From Gordionus sp. m RMFG-2023 (taxonomy: Eukaryota > Nematomorpha > Gordioida > Chordodea > Parachordodidae): a stretch of 64,000 nucleotides of DNA. Positions 63,401 through 64,000 of this stretch are shown piece by piece; within the stretch, counting starts at the first letter, position 1, and each line of letters starts with the position of its first letter. A program made the position numbers and the translations under genes. Where the stretch lies: positions 59,559,561-59,623,560 of the forward strand of contig NC_088775.1 of the NCBI RefSeq assembly GCF_954871325.1. Reading direction: 5' to 3'. The notes under the pieces were generated by a model. That model was not told where the DNA came from, made no database searches, and worked only from the letters and a program-made list of their open reading frames with translations.

Positions 63401-63906
63401 AATCAAGAAGTGCCGATCGGAAAAGGATAATAAGATATTTGTCTTGCAAATATTTGGTGATTTTATTATTTGAATATATTTTAAAAAAATTTATTTTAAT
63501 ACCATATTTATTATTATTTAATGTTCATTTTTCTGAACAACAGATTATTACACTCAACAATTGGTGGATCTAATGTACACATCTGATGAGGTCAGTCATT
63601 GATATTATTTACATTTATTACAACTTGATGTTTATATGTTGTTTTTGTACCTTTAAAAAAATCGAAAATGGAGATCTTAAATAGATGTGCGCTTTATTTA
63701 ACGTCGTAATGCGGTGGTGCATGAATTCTATTTTTTTTTCTTTTGCTTGCCTTCTAATTTTCTTTAATATTTTACACTTTTTTAAATTTAAATTAAATTT
63801 ATTTAATATTATTAATGACTCATCCATTACATCTCCAAATATTTGGTTTCAATCGATATTATATATATCATAGGAGTTTAGTGAATTCAGTGATATGCAT
63901 CAATGA
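363..63906 (+). CDS. MADD: MADD / Rab3 guanine-nucleotide exchange factor, 3' two thirds (24 exons)
   Basis: MADD is a large cytosolic DENN protein that exchanges GDP for GTP on Rab3/Rab27 GTPases in vesicle traffic and also binds the TNF receptor through a death-domain-like region (family knowledge). Twenty-four exons align in order with vertebrate MADD recalled from memory: end of cDENN and dDENN (exons 1-5), serine-rich linker (6-11), a 'GRGVGWLKM' block (12), 'YGIGGMAS' (13), 'FLDAV.QER..IGMD' (16), '[17 protein letters not shown]' (17), a PH-like block (18-20) and the C terminus (21-24). Phases agree at every junction except exon 13 to 14. Coding sum is near 3.5 kb, about 1,170 codons, so roughly the first 400 residues lie upstream. 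The linker is shorter than in vertebrates. Exon limits come from splice-site inspection and homology, without transcripts. Confidence 0.95.
600..1135. repeat. Possible non-autonomous repeat with GGGCC-type motifs
   Basis: Short GC-rich motifs (CAGCCCGGTC, CAGGCCCTGCCC, GCCCGGCTGGCC) are set in AT-rich sequence at both sides of this stretch. The style resembles the hAT-type miniature elements at 14574 and 28119. I found no clean terminal repeat or target duplication, so limits are rough. Confidence 0.3.
1925..2287. mobile_element. hAT-type miniature element (363 bp)
   Basis: Ends TAGAGGTCTGAA and, inverted, TAGAGGTCGGAA. Flanked by attcatat (1917-1924) and atttatat (2288-2295), an 8-bp target duplication with one difference. 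Interior has GC motifs (CGGGTGGTTGGGCGGG) and no coding frame. Sits in MADD intron 1, about 90 bp before exon 2. Confidence 0.7.
2377..2454 (+). CDS. MADD: MADD exon 2: LPEPE motif
   Basis: Encodes 26 residues containing [18 protein letters not shown], matching the 'LPILPEPES...HLKQ' stretch of vertebrate MADD between cDENN and dDENN. The acceptor is TTAG before 2377. I end it at CAA before GTTTTA because the next exon resumes with ALYSMS, giving 'LTQ-ALYSMS' against 'LKQ-ALASMS'. The open frame runs past the donor to 2595, but that tail has no family match and is intron. Confidence 0.9.
2600..4790. other. Intron 2, no supported element
   Basis: AT-rich. One short frame at 3301 follows a splice-like CCACAG and starts [15 protein letters not shown], 24 codons to a stop; I see no homology and no phase partner. 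The rest shows only scattered A/T runs. Confidence 0.5.
4795..4986 (+). CDS. MADD: MADD exon 3: linker into dDENN
   Basis: Sixty-four codons beginning ALYSMSVV and ending [13 protein letters not shown], the latter equivalent to 'DVDSVDVATRVAM' of vertebrate MADD. The middle is variable. The acceptor is CAAG and the donor GTCAGT follows ATG at 4984-4986; phase 0 at both ends. The intron after it is only 117 bp, pyrimidine-rich, with a run of C near 5055. Confidence 0.92.
5104..5262 (+). CDS. MADD: MADD exon 4: dDENN core
   Basis: Begins VRFFDSPNM and contains [16 protein letters not shown], then ends ELAKTQ. This is almost superimposable on the vertebrate dDENN core (VRFFNS, LRLFPRPVVAF, LARTQ). 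The acceptor is ATATAAG and the donor GTAGAA follows CAA; phase 0 at both ends. The frame stays open to 5298 but the family match stops at KTQ and resumes in exon 5, more than 11 kb away. Confidence 0.95.
5886..6385. repeat. Possible miniature inverted-repeat element
   Basis: Both sides carry GACGG and 'GCGTCTTTGRGACRYGTCT' motifs in related order (around 5897-5990 and 6295-6370). It looks like a non-autonomous transposon, but terminal repeats and a target duplication are not clean. Confidence 0.35.
6600..7700. other. Unrecognised, less AT-rich stretch
   Basis: Composition is visibly less AT-biased than the surrounding intron. A 77-codon frame at 7140-7373 (arginine/lysine-rich) has no family signature and no splice partner of the right phase. 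Probably an old repeat; I cannot name it. Confidence 0.35.
8401..8618. mobile_element. TA-flanked miniature element, copy 1
   Basis: Long inverted ends: left begins GTGATGCAAAATTGCTCCAT, and the right end inverted begins GTGATGCAAAATAGCTCCAT, both followed by GAGCC and AAAACGGCTAA. TA on each side. Related copies are at 10699, 31694 and 45311. No coding capacity; the open frame across it is not a gene. Confidence 0.75.
9955..10066. repeat. Short tandem repeat, three imperfect units
   Basis: Units of the form TTATTACCTCAACCATATCC followed by AATGGT recur around 9955, 9965-10010 and 10000-10025, then a (TA)n run near 10052. Inside LTR-bearing copy A. Confidence 0.55.
10699..10918. mobile_element. 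Miniature element of the 8401 family, copy 2
   Basis: Shares GATTTTTAAAAACGGCTAA and its inverse with copy 1, plus the interior ATGAGAAAAATCTTCAGGCT. Flanked on both sides by CAGGTATATA (10689-10698 and 10919-10928). It lies by the second terminal repeat of LTR copy A, just as copy 1 lies by the first. Confidence 0.65.
11760..12210 (+). pseudogene. hAT transposase, N-terminal remnant
   Basis: Broken + strand reading with '[13 protein letters not shown]' and, further on, '[17 protein letters not shown]', which resembles the zinc-finger and DASN/F-P blocks of hAT transposases. Several stops and shifts. Strand is opposite to the C-terminal part of the same element. Confidence 0.55.
12525..12665 (+). 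pseudogene. hAT transposase segment duplicated in inverse orientation
   Basis: Reads MAEVYLGI, then [20 protein letters not shown] on the + strand. The - strand frame at 13319-13600 has MSEAYLGLV and [20 protein letters not shown], so one transposase segment occurs twice, facing inward, about 0.9 kb apart in one element. Confidence 0.75.
12847..13326 (-). pseudogene. hAT transposase C-terminal dimerisation region
   Basis: About 159 codons open. Contains [20 protein letters not shown] followed by [19 protein letters not shown] and [12 protein letters not shown]. The SNA-x-SER-x-FS motif and RN-x-L are the hallmark of the hAT C-terminal dimer domain. Continues upstream (13319-13613) as a second frame, so one shift separates them. 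Confidence 0.85.
13319..13613 (-). pseudogene. hAT transposase, middle segment
   Basis: Ninety-three codons starting [19 protein letters not shown], immediately ahead of the C-terminal frame on the same strand and in a different frame. Its first third is also present in inverse orientation at 12525-12665. Confidence 0.7.
13640..13860. repeat. Duplicated 'TCGAGTGGAG' segment
   Basis: Two tandem-like copies carry TTCTATTCTTYCTAACACA then GAAAATRTCGAGTGGAG (near 13690 and 13810). A third copy with CCACTTCTAA and GTCGAGTGGAGCACTCCAAT lies at 39345-39415, in a different intron. Confidence 0.6.
14574..15067. mobile_element. hAT-type miniature element (494 bp), GGCCC-rich
   Basis: Ends CAGAGACTTTCATGGGCC and, inverted, CAGAGATCTTCATGGGCC. 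Perfect 8-bp duplication agttcttt at 14566-14573 and 15068-15075. Interior consists of AT-rich spacers between GGCCCAAGCCC and GGCCTGGCCCAGG motifs. Non-coding. Confidence 0.9.
15110..15625 (+). mobile_element. hAT remnant with transposase C terminus
   Basis: A + strand frame around 15300-15488 reads [20 protein letters not shown], then [15 protein letters not shown], a typical 'CE-x-SFS-x-LKRI...R-x-S-x-M' hAT C terminus. C-rich tracts at 15125 and 15600 may mark its ends. Most of the transposase is absent. Confidence 0.7.
15630..16573. other. Intron 4 tail, nothing recognised
   Basis: AT-rich, no coding or repeat signature seen before MADD exon 5. Confidence 0.5.
16574..16730 (+). CDS. MADD: MADD exon 5: end of dDENN
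   Basis: Reads AFEFFAEW, then NAAFQRV, then [13 protein letters not shown], matching vertebrate AVEYFGEW, YAFQRI and [13 protein letters not shown] in order. Acceptor AAAG; donor GTTACT after phase 1. It is separated from exon 4 by 11.3 kb of transposon-filled intron and is followed within about 60 bp by the edge of an LTR-bearing fossil element. An open frame on the opposite strand across this exon is a shadow. Confidence 0.95.
17130..17315. repeat. Tandem duplication inside LTR copy B
   Basis: The block containing CATTCTATCTTAGGCTTG and TTGTAGTTGATTGG occurs twice, about 110 bp apart. Copy A has it once (near 9105-9160), so the duplication is private to copy B. Confidence 0.65.
18050..18700. 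repeat. Possible non-autonomous insert with GGCCT motifs
   Basis: Both sides have 'GACATTGGCCTGAAAAT' or 'GACATTGACCTAAAACA' followed by TTTTTTGCAG and GCCT. Repeated GGGCTTGGAAAAT-like units between. It interrupts the interior shared with copy A. Limits rough. Confidence 0.35.
19015..19848. mobile_element. Foldback element, inverted arms over 200 bp
   Basis: The left arm (19015-19240, starting GTACATCTATCTAAAATTT) and the right arm (about 19635-19848, ending TTTAGATAGAAGATGTAC) are near-perfect inverse copies, including TTACAAGTTCCAAATAAATA and TTTTTCAGTAAATATTT. A loop of about 400 bp lies between. No transposase frame. Nested inside LTR copy B, so it is younger than that insertion or entered with it. 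Confidence 0.8.
20990..21345 (-). mobile_element. LINE reverse-transcriptase scrap
   Basis: On the - strand a heavily broken reading gives GFADNSTGW (compare the FADD catalytic box) and, about 60 codons on, [20 protein letters not shown], which resembles the 'KYLG' block after the palm domain in non-LTR reverse transcriptases. Many stops. Not the same LINE family as those in introns 18 and 19 as far as I can tell. Confidence 0.45.
21767..21916 (+). CDS. MADD: MADD candidate exon 6: phase-symmetric, no vertebrate counterpart
   Basis: Exactly 150 nt between an acceptor (TTTTTTTAAG) and a good donor (GTAAGA), phase 1 at both ends. It carries codons such as those for [18 protein letters not shown] and [14 protein letters not shown], with less AT-bias than the surrounding intron. 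The phase fits exon 5 and exon 7, but exon 5 would also join exon 7 directly, so it may be a cassette exon. I do not recognise the peptide in vertebrate MADD. It could also be a first exon of something else, since an ATG lies at 21790. Confidence 0.55.
22411..22488 (+). CDS. MADD: MADD exon 7: start of serine-rich linker
   Basis: After a TTATCAG acceptor the phase-1 frame reads [19 protein letters not shown], resembling the acidic, serine-rich 'DSDSD...SSSSYSSLGD' stretch just after the DENN domain in vertebrates. The end is placed at the GTAAAG donor after 22488 because that keeps phase 1 for exon 8; other ends are possible, since the frame is open to about 22513. Confidence 0.65.
22500..23340. 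other. Intron 7 start, nothing recognised
   Basis: AT-rich with a few less biased patches (for example near 22735 and 23200). No exon, RNA gene or repeat supported. Confidence 0.5.
23350..26780 (-). mobile_element. Ty3/gypsy LTR-retrotransposon fossil
   Basis: On the - strand the order is gag-like region (about 26180-26760), a CCHC-type knuckle (near 25980), protease (near 25870), reverse transcriptase (about 24900-25560), RNase H (about 24300-24700) and integrase (about 23360-23900). Signatures include [33 protein letters not shown] and [16 protein letters not shown]. This gene order is Ty3/gypsy. It is clearly broken, with many lesions, and I could not find its LTRs, so its ends are approximate. 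The + strand open frames here (23364, 24413) are shadows. Confidence 0.9.
27078..28923 (+). mobile_element. hAT transposon (1.85 kb), broken transposase
   Basis: Ends CATTTGCGTACGCAGCGG and, inverted, CAGGAGCGTACGCAGGAA. Perfect 8-bp duplication catcattg at 27070-27077 and 28924-28931. The + strand reading (27390-28560) has [44 protein letters not shown] and [16 protein letters not shown], all placing it among DUF4371/P52rIPK-like hAT transposases. Multiple stops. A GGCCC-rich miniature element splits it at 28119-28448. Confidence 0.9.
28119..28448. mobile_element. GGCCC-rich miniature element nested in a hAT
   Basis: Left CAGAGCCTTGCAG and right, inverted, CAGACTTGCAGG; interior of T/A runs between GGCCCGG motifs, like the element at 14574. 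It lies between transposase motifs FLRRI and ESRLNDL, which are nearly adjacent in intact relatives. I see no convincing target duplication. Confidence 0.7.
28935..29410. other. Intron 7 tail, nothing recognised
   Basis: AT-rich sequence before MADD exon 8; no features supported. Confidence 0.5.
29413..29665 (+). CDS. MADD: MADD exon 8: serine-rich linker
   Basis: A long serine run (several SSSS blocks) is followed by [17 protein letters not shown], which resembles 'SKPLPSVPPSIGKSNVDRR' of vertebrate MADD, then threonine/proline-rich sequence ending [10 protein letters not shown]. Acceptor CTTTAAG, phase 1 in; donor GTTAGT, phase 2 out. Strikingly less AT-rich than the intron around it. Low-complexity linker of the kind that is phosphorylated in the family (inference). 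Confidence 0.85.
30322..30517 (+). CDS. MADD: MADD exon 9: linker
   Basis: Begins after CCTCAG with NKNGNITSS, continues through [15 protein letters not shown] and ends [19 protein letters not shown] plus three codons. Weakly similar to the 'FSLSNLTLP' neighbourhood in vertebrates. Phase 2 in, phase 0 out; donor GTTAAT. Exon status rests on phase continuity with its neighbours, codon quality and position between two clear exons. Confidence 0.75.
30616..30734 (+). CDS. MADD: MADD exon 10: linker
   Basis: After TTTACAG the phase-0 frame reads [19 protein letters not shown], then [15 protein letters not shown]. The upstream intron is only 98 bp. I choose the GTATAT donor after 30734 because it gives the phase 2 that exon 11 needs; a GTAACG seven bases earlier would give phase 1 and break the frame. 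No clear vertebrate equivalent beyond the acidic character. Confidence 0.7.
31060..31690 (-). mobile_element. Probable LTR-retroelement integrase fossil
   Basis: A weak - strand reading gives [14 protein letters not shown] and, further on, [14 protein letters not shown], reminiscent of the 'G.P..i.SD.G..F' and 'NGQvEr' blocks of Ty3/gypsy-type integrases. Fragmentary and broken; no LTR seen. Assignment is tentative. Confidence 0.4.
31694..31880. mobile_element. Miniature element of the 8401 family, copy 3
   Basis: Shares CATTTATGAGAAAAATCTTT then AGACTTGTATAAT with copy 1, and ends CTAGTGTTAAAATAACCCG and GGGCCGTTTAACAACATTAC. More divergent and slightly shorter than copies 1, 2 and 4. Confidence 0.6.
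32640..33490 (-). mobile_element. Retroelement reverse-transcriptase scrap ([10 protein letters not shown] type)
   Basis: On the - strand, near 33180-33350, the reading [17 protein letters not shown] is followed by [20 protein letters not shown], where HNDG stands in the usual LDDG catalytic box. Downstream - strand frames (32650-32853, and [17 protein letters not shown] near 33020) continue the same protein. Several breaks. Clade not assigned. Confidence 0.55.
33785..33952. repeat. Two tandem 82-bp units, each with a perfect hairpin
   Basis: Each unit has ATACGATTATATTTTTATAA then TCGTAT, an 11-bp perfect inverted repeat around a short T-rich loop, followed by TATGCCTTGTTTTAAATTCG. The two units are almost identical, so the duplication is recent. 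Confidence 0.85.
34430..34630 (+). pseudogene. hAT transposase N-terminal remnant
   Basis: Reads [20 protein letters not shown] and later [12 protein letters not shown]. The position and the KFFEVL block match LDRKFYKVI in the second member (40266-40460), where a BED-type finger follows. Ends at a stop. Confidence 0.6.
35422..35870 (+). pseudogene. hAT transposase C-terminal remnant
   Basis: An open frame to 35784 starts [19 protein letters not shown] and carries an acidic, serine-rich stretch. From about 35740 the dimerisation motif moves to the next frame: [20 protein letters not shown], then [20 protein letters not shown] and a stop. SAPVERLFS and RLNDK are classic hAT C-terminal motifs. 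Confidence 0.85.
36624..36866 (+). CDS. MADD: MADD exon 11: linker with SRPRLLST block
   Basis: Phase 2 in from ACTAACAG; reads [19 protein letters not shown], then [19 protein letters not shown] and EAESGS-type serine/acidic sequence, ending [11 protein letters not shown]. Comparable to 'LLRPNSLRLASDSDAESDS' of vertebrate MADD. Donor GTAAAT, phase 2 out. It lies about 400 bp beyond the TATC-rich hAT element of the preceding intron. Confidence 0.8.
37214..37640. mobile_element. hAT-like terminal fragment
   Basis: CAGGGGTGGACTGACC followed by a G-run near 37275 is a common hAT-type terminal sequence. I could not find the matching opposite end or a target duplication, so the right limit is a guess. 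Confidence 0.4.
38088..38146. repeat. Very short inverted-repeat unit
   Basis: TAGGGATGAAAACC at one side and GGTTTTTTTCATCCTTA at the other, only about 60 bp apart. Could be the collapsed remains of a miniature element with TAGGGATG ends. Confidence 0.4.
38653..38962 (+). CDS. MADD: MADD exon 12: GVGWL block
   Basis: Phase 2 in; reads [18 protein letters not shown], then [20 protein letters not shown], then LYMADKLNR, and ends DFIPEV. Vertebrate MADD has FLKEVVHSVL, GQGVGWLNMKKVRRLL, FVLSKLNR and IIPDV in the same order. The insert between KLNR and IPEV is longer than in human. Donor GTAATA, phase 0 out. Codons before 38653 in the same frame are intron. Confidence 0.95.
40266..40490 (+). 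pseudogene. BED-finger N terminus of hAT transposase
   Basis: Reads [20 protein letters not shown], then [12 protein letters not shown], a stop, and [10 protein letters not shown]. The C-x2-C, a glycine, then TNF-x2-H spacing is that of a BED zinc finger as found at the N terminus of hAT transposases. Rest of the transposase is missing from this copy. Confidence 0.7.
40600..41384 (-). mobile_element. hAT element with TAGGGATG end, nested
   Basis: The right end, inverted, starts TAGGGATGTGTCGATATTTT and is followed by repeats of ATCGGATCGCATCGGGCCGA type; similar CCGATA motifs occur near 40630-40700. A - strand reading at 40995-41113 gives [20 protein letters not shown], then [13 protein letters not shown], the hAT C-terminal motif. 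Left boundary approximate. Confidence 0.7.
42033..42605. mobile_element. hAT-type miniature element (573 bp), nested
   Basis: Ends CAGCGTCTACATGATCGGG and, inverted, CAGCGTCTCCATGATAGG. Perfect 8-bp duplication attaatgg at 42025-42032 and 42606-42613. G-rich sub-terminal runs and no coding frame. Confidence 0.92.
43261..43420 (+). CDS. MADD: MADD exon 13: GGMAS block
   Basis: Starts right after TTCAG and reads [20 protein letters not shown], then [11 protein letters not shown] and [10 protein letters not shown]. Vertebrate MADD: RKVYKGMLDLLKC, YAHAGLGGMAS, GLLEIAQTHY. Phase 0 in, phase 1 out before GTTAGT. Clear homology despite its short length. The next clear exon does not accept phase 1, so a small exon may be missing after it. 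Confidence 0.93.
43430..44160. other. Intron 13, possible missed small exon
   Basis: AT-rich apart from a short GC-rich patch at 43790-43855. Phase considerations suggest a small exon (phase 1 in, phase 2 or 0 out) could lie here, but I could not pick one with confidence. Confidence 0.4.
44182..44338 (+). CDS. MADD: MADD exon 14: linker, 5' boundary uncertain
   Basis: Frame reads [20 protein letters not shown], then [19 protein letters not shown] and KK, ending at a GTTTAA donor, phase 0. It resembles 'EIETNSATSTIFGKAHSLK' in vertebrates. Acceptor choices are GGGCAG (start 44182, phase 2 in) or CCAAG (start 44168, phase 0 in). Neither matches the phase 1 left by exon 13, so the join is unresolved. 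Confidence 0.7.
44608..44821 (+). CDS. MADD: MADD exon 15
   Basis: After CCAAAAG, phase 0, reads [20 protein letters not shown] and later [19 protein letters not shown], equivalent to 'SQRVYLYEGLLG' of vertebrates. Ends phase 1 before a strong GTAAGA donor. An ATG occurs inside the exon but translation continues from exon 14. Confidence 0.9.
45138..45262 (+). CDS. MADD: MADD exon 16: FLDAV block
   Basis: After CCTGCAG, phase 1, reads [20 protein letters not shown] then [19 protein letters not shown] and NRH. Vertebrate: LWDQMQFWEDAFLDAV, LEREGMGMDQGPQEMIDR. The donor is taken as GTATTC after CAT, phase 0; a GC donor at AG/GCATGT is less likely because it would leave phase 2. Short, but very clear homology. 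Confidence 0.92.
45311..45530. mobile_element. Miniature element of the 8401 family, copy 4
   Basis: Inverted ends TTGTAAAATCGCTC and, inverted, GTTGCAAAATCGCTCC, with GAGCCGATTTTTAAAAACGG and its inverse just inside. Relative to copy 1 the interior is in the opposite orientation (CATAGATGGCACAAAGGTTT). Located in MADD intron 16. Confidence 0.75.
45767..45964 (+). CDS. MADD: MADD exon 17: death-domain-like region
   Basis: Reads [20 protein letters not shown], then [20 protein letters not shown], then [17 protein letters not shown]. Vertebrate MADD: [51 protein letters not shown]. This is the region named as a death domain in the family. The acceptor is the second AG of TCAGAG, phase 0; donor GTATTA after TAC. 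Confidence 0.95.
46391..46498 (+). CDS. MADD: MADD exon 18: start of PH-like block
   Basis: Phase 0 from TTATAG; reads [20 protein letters not shown], then [16 protein letters not shown]. Vertebrate: [20 protein letters not shown] and FFME. Donor GTTAGT. The longer open frame starting one base later is a shadow. The intron that follows is 11.4 kb and holds the inverted hAT pair. Confidence 0.93.
48181..48525 (+). pseudogene. hAT (DUF4371-like) transposase, N-terminal region, left copy
   Basis: A 114-codon frame that includes [20 protein letters not shown], then [20 protein letters not shown] and [15 protein letters not shown]. In ZMYM1-like hAT proteins this is the block before the DETTD motif. 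The opposite-strand frame at 48186-48512 is its shadow. The same block, about 90% alike by eye, is on the - strand at 56373-56699. Confidence 0.85.
48980..49768 (-). pseudogene. LINE copy a: zinc cluster and C-terminal domain
   Basis: About 260 codons. The start holds [20 protein letters not shown] and FICKTCMKG, which with CGVCGKG from the preceding frame forms a PHD-like C4-H-C cluster. Then [41 protein letters not shown] and [13 protein letters not shown], a tail common to many LINE proteins. Single frame, no internal stop. Confidence 0.9.
49701..50713 (-). pseudogene. LINE copy a: reverse transcriptase
   Basis: Over 330 codons open. Motifs in order: [87 protein letters not shown] (the YADD catalytic box) and [15 protein letters not shown]. 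It ends at [12 protein letters not shown], where a 2-nt loss relative to copy b shifts the frame into the next segment. Upstream part of the domain is missing. Confidence 0.93.
51158..52569 (+). mobile_element. Second hAT family, internally deleted, nested in left copy
   Basis: Left end CAGAGTTGTTAAAGTAGCGC followed by TAGCGGCTAC repeats; right end has GTAGCTAATAGCG. Comparison with the right hAT copy shows an unoccupied stretch here, with some local deletion. Transposase parts on +: 51809-52036 (AIV-type block, [20 protein letters not shown]) and about 52110-52340 ([47 protein letters not shown]). Distinct from the surrounding element. Confidence 0.85.
51809..52036 (+). pseudogene. hAT transposase fragment (second family)
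   Basis: Reads [20 protein letters not shown], then [19 protein letters not shown], the 'PFS.VE...F..L...L.P.Y..PSR.T' block of hAT transposases. Ends at a stop; the HWLD block follows about 80 bp later. Confidence 0.75.
52590..53205 (+). pseudogene. DUF4371-like hAT transposase C terminus, left copy
   Basis: Broken reading containing [40 protein letters not shown], then [20 protein letters not shown] and [16 protein letters not shown], the classic end of ZMYM1/P52rIPK-like hAT proteins. Several stops and shifts. Runs straight into LINE copy b. Confidence 0.85.
53205..55210 (+). mobile_element. LINE copy b, decayed
   Basis: Same family as copies a and c, on +. It starts inside the linker ([17 protein letters not shown]) and goes on through reverse transcriptase (CRVPREV-like block near 54000, [20 protein letters not shown] at 54240), the zinc cluster ([18 protein letters not shown]) and the C-terminal tail ([18 protein letters not shown]). 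Ends near ACGCCATAAAACGGAGAAAA. Numerous frameshifts, stops and small deletions. Lies between the two inverted hAT copies. Confidence 0.9.
54197..54514 (+). pseudogene. LINE copy b: catalytic box and zinc cluster
   Basis: The longest intact frame of copy b, 105 codons: [37 protein letters not shown], then [20 protein letters not shown] and WVHNSC. It shows the zinc cluster joined in frame to the reverse transcriptase, which copy a has lost. The opposite-strand frames at 54157 and 54321 are shadows. Confidence 0.85.
55230..57805 (-). mobile_element. DUF4371/ZMYM1-like hAT transposon, right copy, inverted
   Basis: Reads on - as the inverse of the left copy: matching runs include 57420-57480 against 47080, 56220-56700 against 48180-48650, 55560-55960 against 50755-51130 and 55390-55480 against 52590-52660. 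It lacks both LINE copy a and the second hAT. The outer edge, inverted, shows TAGGCGCGTATTGC, which may be the decayed end. Transposase frame at 56373-56699, other parts broken. MADD exon 19 starts about 65 bp away. Confidence 0.85.
56373..56699 (-). pseudogene. hAT (DUF4371-like) transposase, N-terminal region, right copy
   Basis: A 108-codon frame with [39 protein letters not shown] and [14 protein letters not shown]. Differs from the left copy at only a few residues (E/G, P/S, N/D, IN/KD), pointing to a fairly recent shared ancestor. The + strand frame here is a shadow. Confidence 0.85.
57871..58035 (+). CDS. MADD: MADD exon 19: PH-like block
   Basis: After TGTCACAG, phase 0, reads [20 protein letters not shown], then [20 protein letters not shown] and KFFTKK. 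Vertebrate: [46 protein letters not shown]. Donor GTTTAT, phase 0. It begins about 65 bp beyond the outer edge of the right-hand inverted hAT copy. Confidence 0.97.
58040..58420. other. Intron 19 start, nothing recognised
   Basis: T-rich stretch. The hydrophobic frame at 58218-58466 follows from T-rich composition and runs into the 3' end of LINE copy c; I do not treat it as a gene. Confidence 0.5.
59699..59938 (-). pseudogene. LINE copy c: reverse-transcriptase fragment
   Basis: Seventy-nine codons, [20 protein letters not shown] then [19 protein letters not shown] and [19 protein letters not shown], the finger region of the polymerase; equivalent to residues about 60-135 of the copy a frame. 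Confidence 0.85.
60156..60485 (-). pseudogene. LINE copy c: endonuclease-RT linker
   Basis: A 109-codon frame with [20 protein letters not shown] then [19 protein letters not shown] and [18 protein letters not shown]. This 'WWN..V...I..KR..F..W' linker precedes the reverse transcriptase in many LINE proteins and aligns with the start of copy b. Confidence 0.85.
60655..60882 (-). pseudogene. LINE copy c: endonuclease C-terminal fragment
   Basis: Reads [20 protein letters not shown], then [20 protein letters not shown] and LLRRCD, the 'NT.F.K....TY.S....IDY.L.RR' end of APE-type LINE endonucleases. Confidence 0.85.
61600..62411. other. Intron 19 tail, possible unassigned exon near 62096
   Basis: Mostly AT-rich. 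The frame at 62096-62377 (93 codons, [20 protein letters not shown], later [19 protein letters not shown]) is less AT-biased, but it has no family match to MADD, which passes directly from exon 19 to exon 20 in relatives. Confidence 0.4.
62412..62487 (+). CDS. MADD: MADD exon 20
   Basis: Phase 0 from ACTTAG; reads [20 protein letters not shown], then DTKVLG. Vertebrate: [20 protein letters not shown]. Donor GTAGAC, phase 1 out. It lies about 800 bp past the 5' end of the longest LINE copy. Confidence 0.95.
62611..63068. mobile_element. hAT-type miniature element (458 bp)
   Basis: Ends CAGGGATGTGAACC and, inverted, CAGGGACGTGAAC. Flanks taaaaaaa and atataaaa may be a worn 8-bp duplication. 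A/T runs inside, no coding frame. Lies in MADD intron 20, about 150 bp before exon 21. Confidence 0.75.
63218..63324 (+). CDS. MADD: MADD exon 21
   Basis: Phase 1 in from TTTTTAG; reads [20 protein letters not shown], then [16 protein letters not shown]. Vertebrate: [31 protein letters not shown]. Donor GTAAAA, phase 0. The upstream bases down to 63160, though open, are intron. Confidence 0.95.
63381..63456 (+). CDS. MADD: MADD exon 22
   Basis: After a 56-bp intron with acceptor CAAAG, phase 0; reads [20 protein letters not shown], then VLQIF. Vertebrate: FIELNHIKKC and GVFVLEEF. Donor GTGATT, phase 1. Confidence 0.9.
63544..63590 (+). CDS. MADD: MADD exon 23
   Basis: Forty-seven nt from ACAACAG, phase 1 in; codes [16 protein letters not shown] across the junction, corresponding to the vertebrate stretch 'YKTPMAHEICYSVL' near the C terminus. 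Donor GTCAGT, phase 0. Confidence 0.85.
63874..63906 (+). CDS. MADD: MADD exon 24: stop codon
   Basis: From CATAG, phase 0, reads [10 protein letters not shown] then TGA at 63904-63906. Phase and position make this the likely terminal coding exon; the protein then ends a little earlier than the vertebrate one. No AATAAA signal is visible in the last 94 bases of the window. Confidence 0.75.
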   Translation, partial: EFSEFSDMHQ

Positions 63907-64000
63907 CCCCGAATTTATAAATCATTTATAGCATGCGTTTTTTAATTTTGAAAGACCTGATTTTGTTTGAATGTATCCCAGCACATGTTTACAAAGTTTA

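Overview
The window is animal nuclear DNA, strongly AT-rich, and it carries the 3' two thirds of a single host gene on the + strand: an orthologue of MADD (Rab3-GEP, the MAP-kinase activating death domain protein). The family assignment comes from conserved blocks in the right order: end of the central DENN module, dDENN, a serine-rich linker, the 'GVGWL.M' block, the 'GGMAS' block, the death-domain-like block, the PH-like block and the C-terminal 'IKKC' block. I could place 24 coding exons (363 to 63906, about 1,170 codons). All but one of the junctions keep phase; the exception is exon 13 to 14. The gene begins upstream of the window and ends with TGA at 63904-63906. I cannot name the species; the gene shows only that the host is an animal.

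Nearly everything else is intron filled with transposable elements. Introns range from 56 bp to over 11 kb. Left to right: intron 1 has a hAT-type miniature element; intron 4 (11.3 kb) has a non-coding LTR-bearing element, a rearranged hAT element with a perfect 8-bp target duplication, a hAT miniature element and a hAT remnant; intron 5 has a second copy of the LTR-bearing element, split by a foldback element, plus a LINE scrap; intron 7 has a decayed Ty3/gypsy fossil and a hAT element; intron 10 has an integrase fossil, a LINE scrap and a TATC-rich hAT element; intron 12 has a second TATC-rich hAT with two other hAT-type elements nested in it.

Intron 18 (46499-57870) is the most structured. 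Two copies of one DUF4371/ZMYM1-like hAT transposon face each other in opposite orientation, with a decayed LINE copy between them. The left copy also contains another copy of that LINE and a different hAT element; the right copy has neither, so it serves as an empty site for both insertions. Intron 19 holds the longest copy of the same LINE, with endonuclease, reverse transcriptase, a zinc-knuckle cluster and a C-terminal domain. A final miniature element sits in intron 20.

How the parts relate: MADD is the only host gene I can support. hAT-superfamily elements dominate; five have perfect 8-bp duplications and a sixth differs at one base. I found no tRNA, rRNA, CRISPR array or bacterial-type operon, and no convincing new biological system. 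The points most worth following are the empty-site pair in intron 18, a phase-symmetric exon with no vertebrate counterpart, the unresolved exon 13/14 junction, and the splice sites (many AAG acceptors, many GTT donors).
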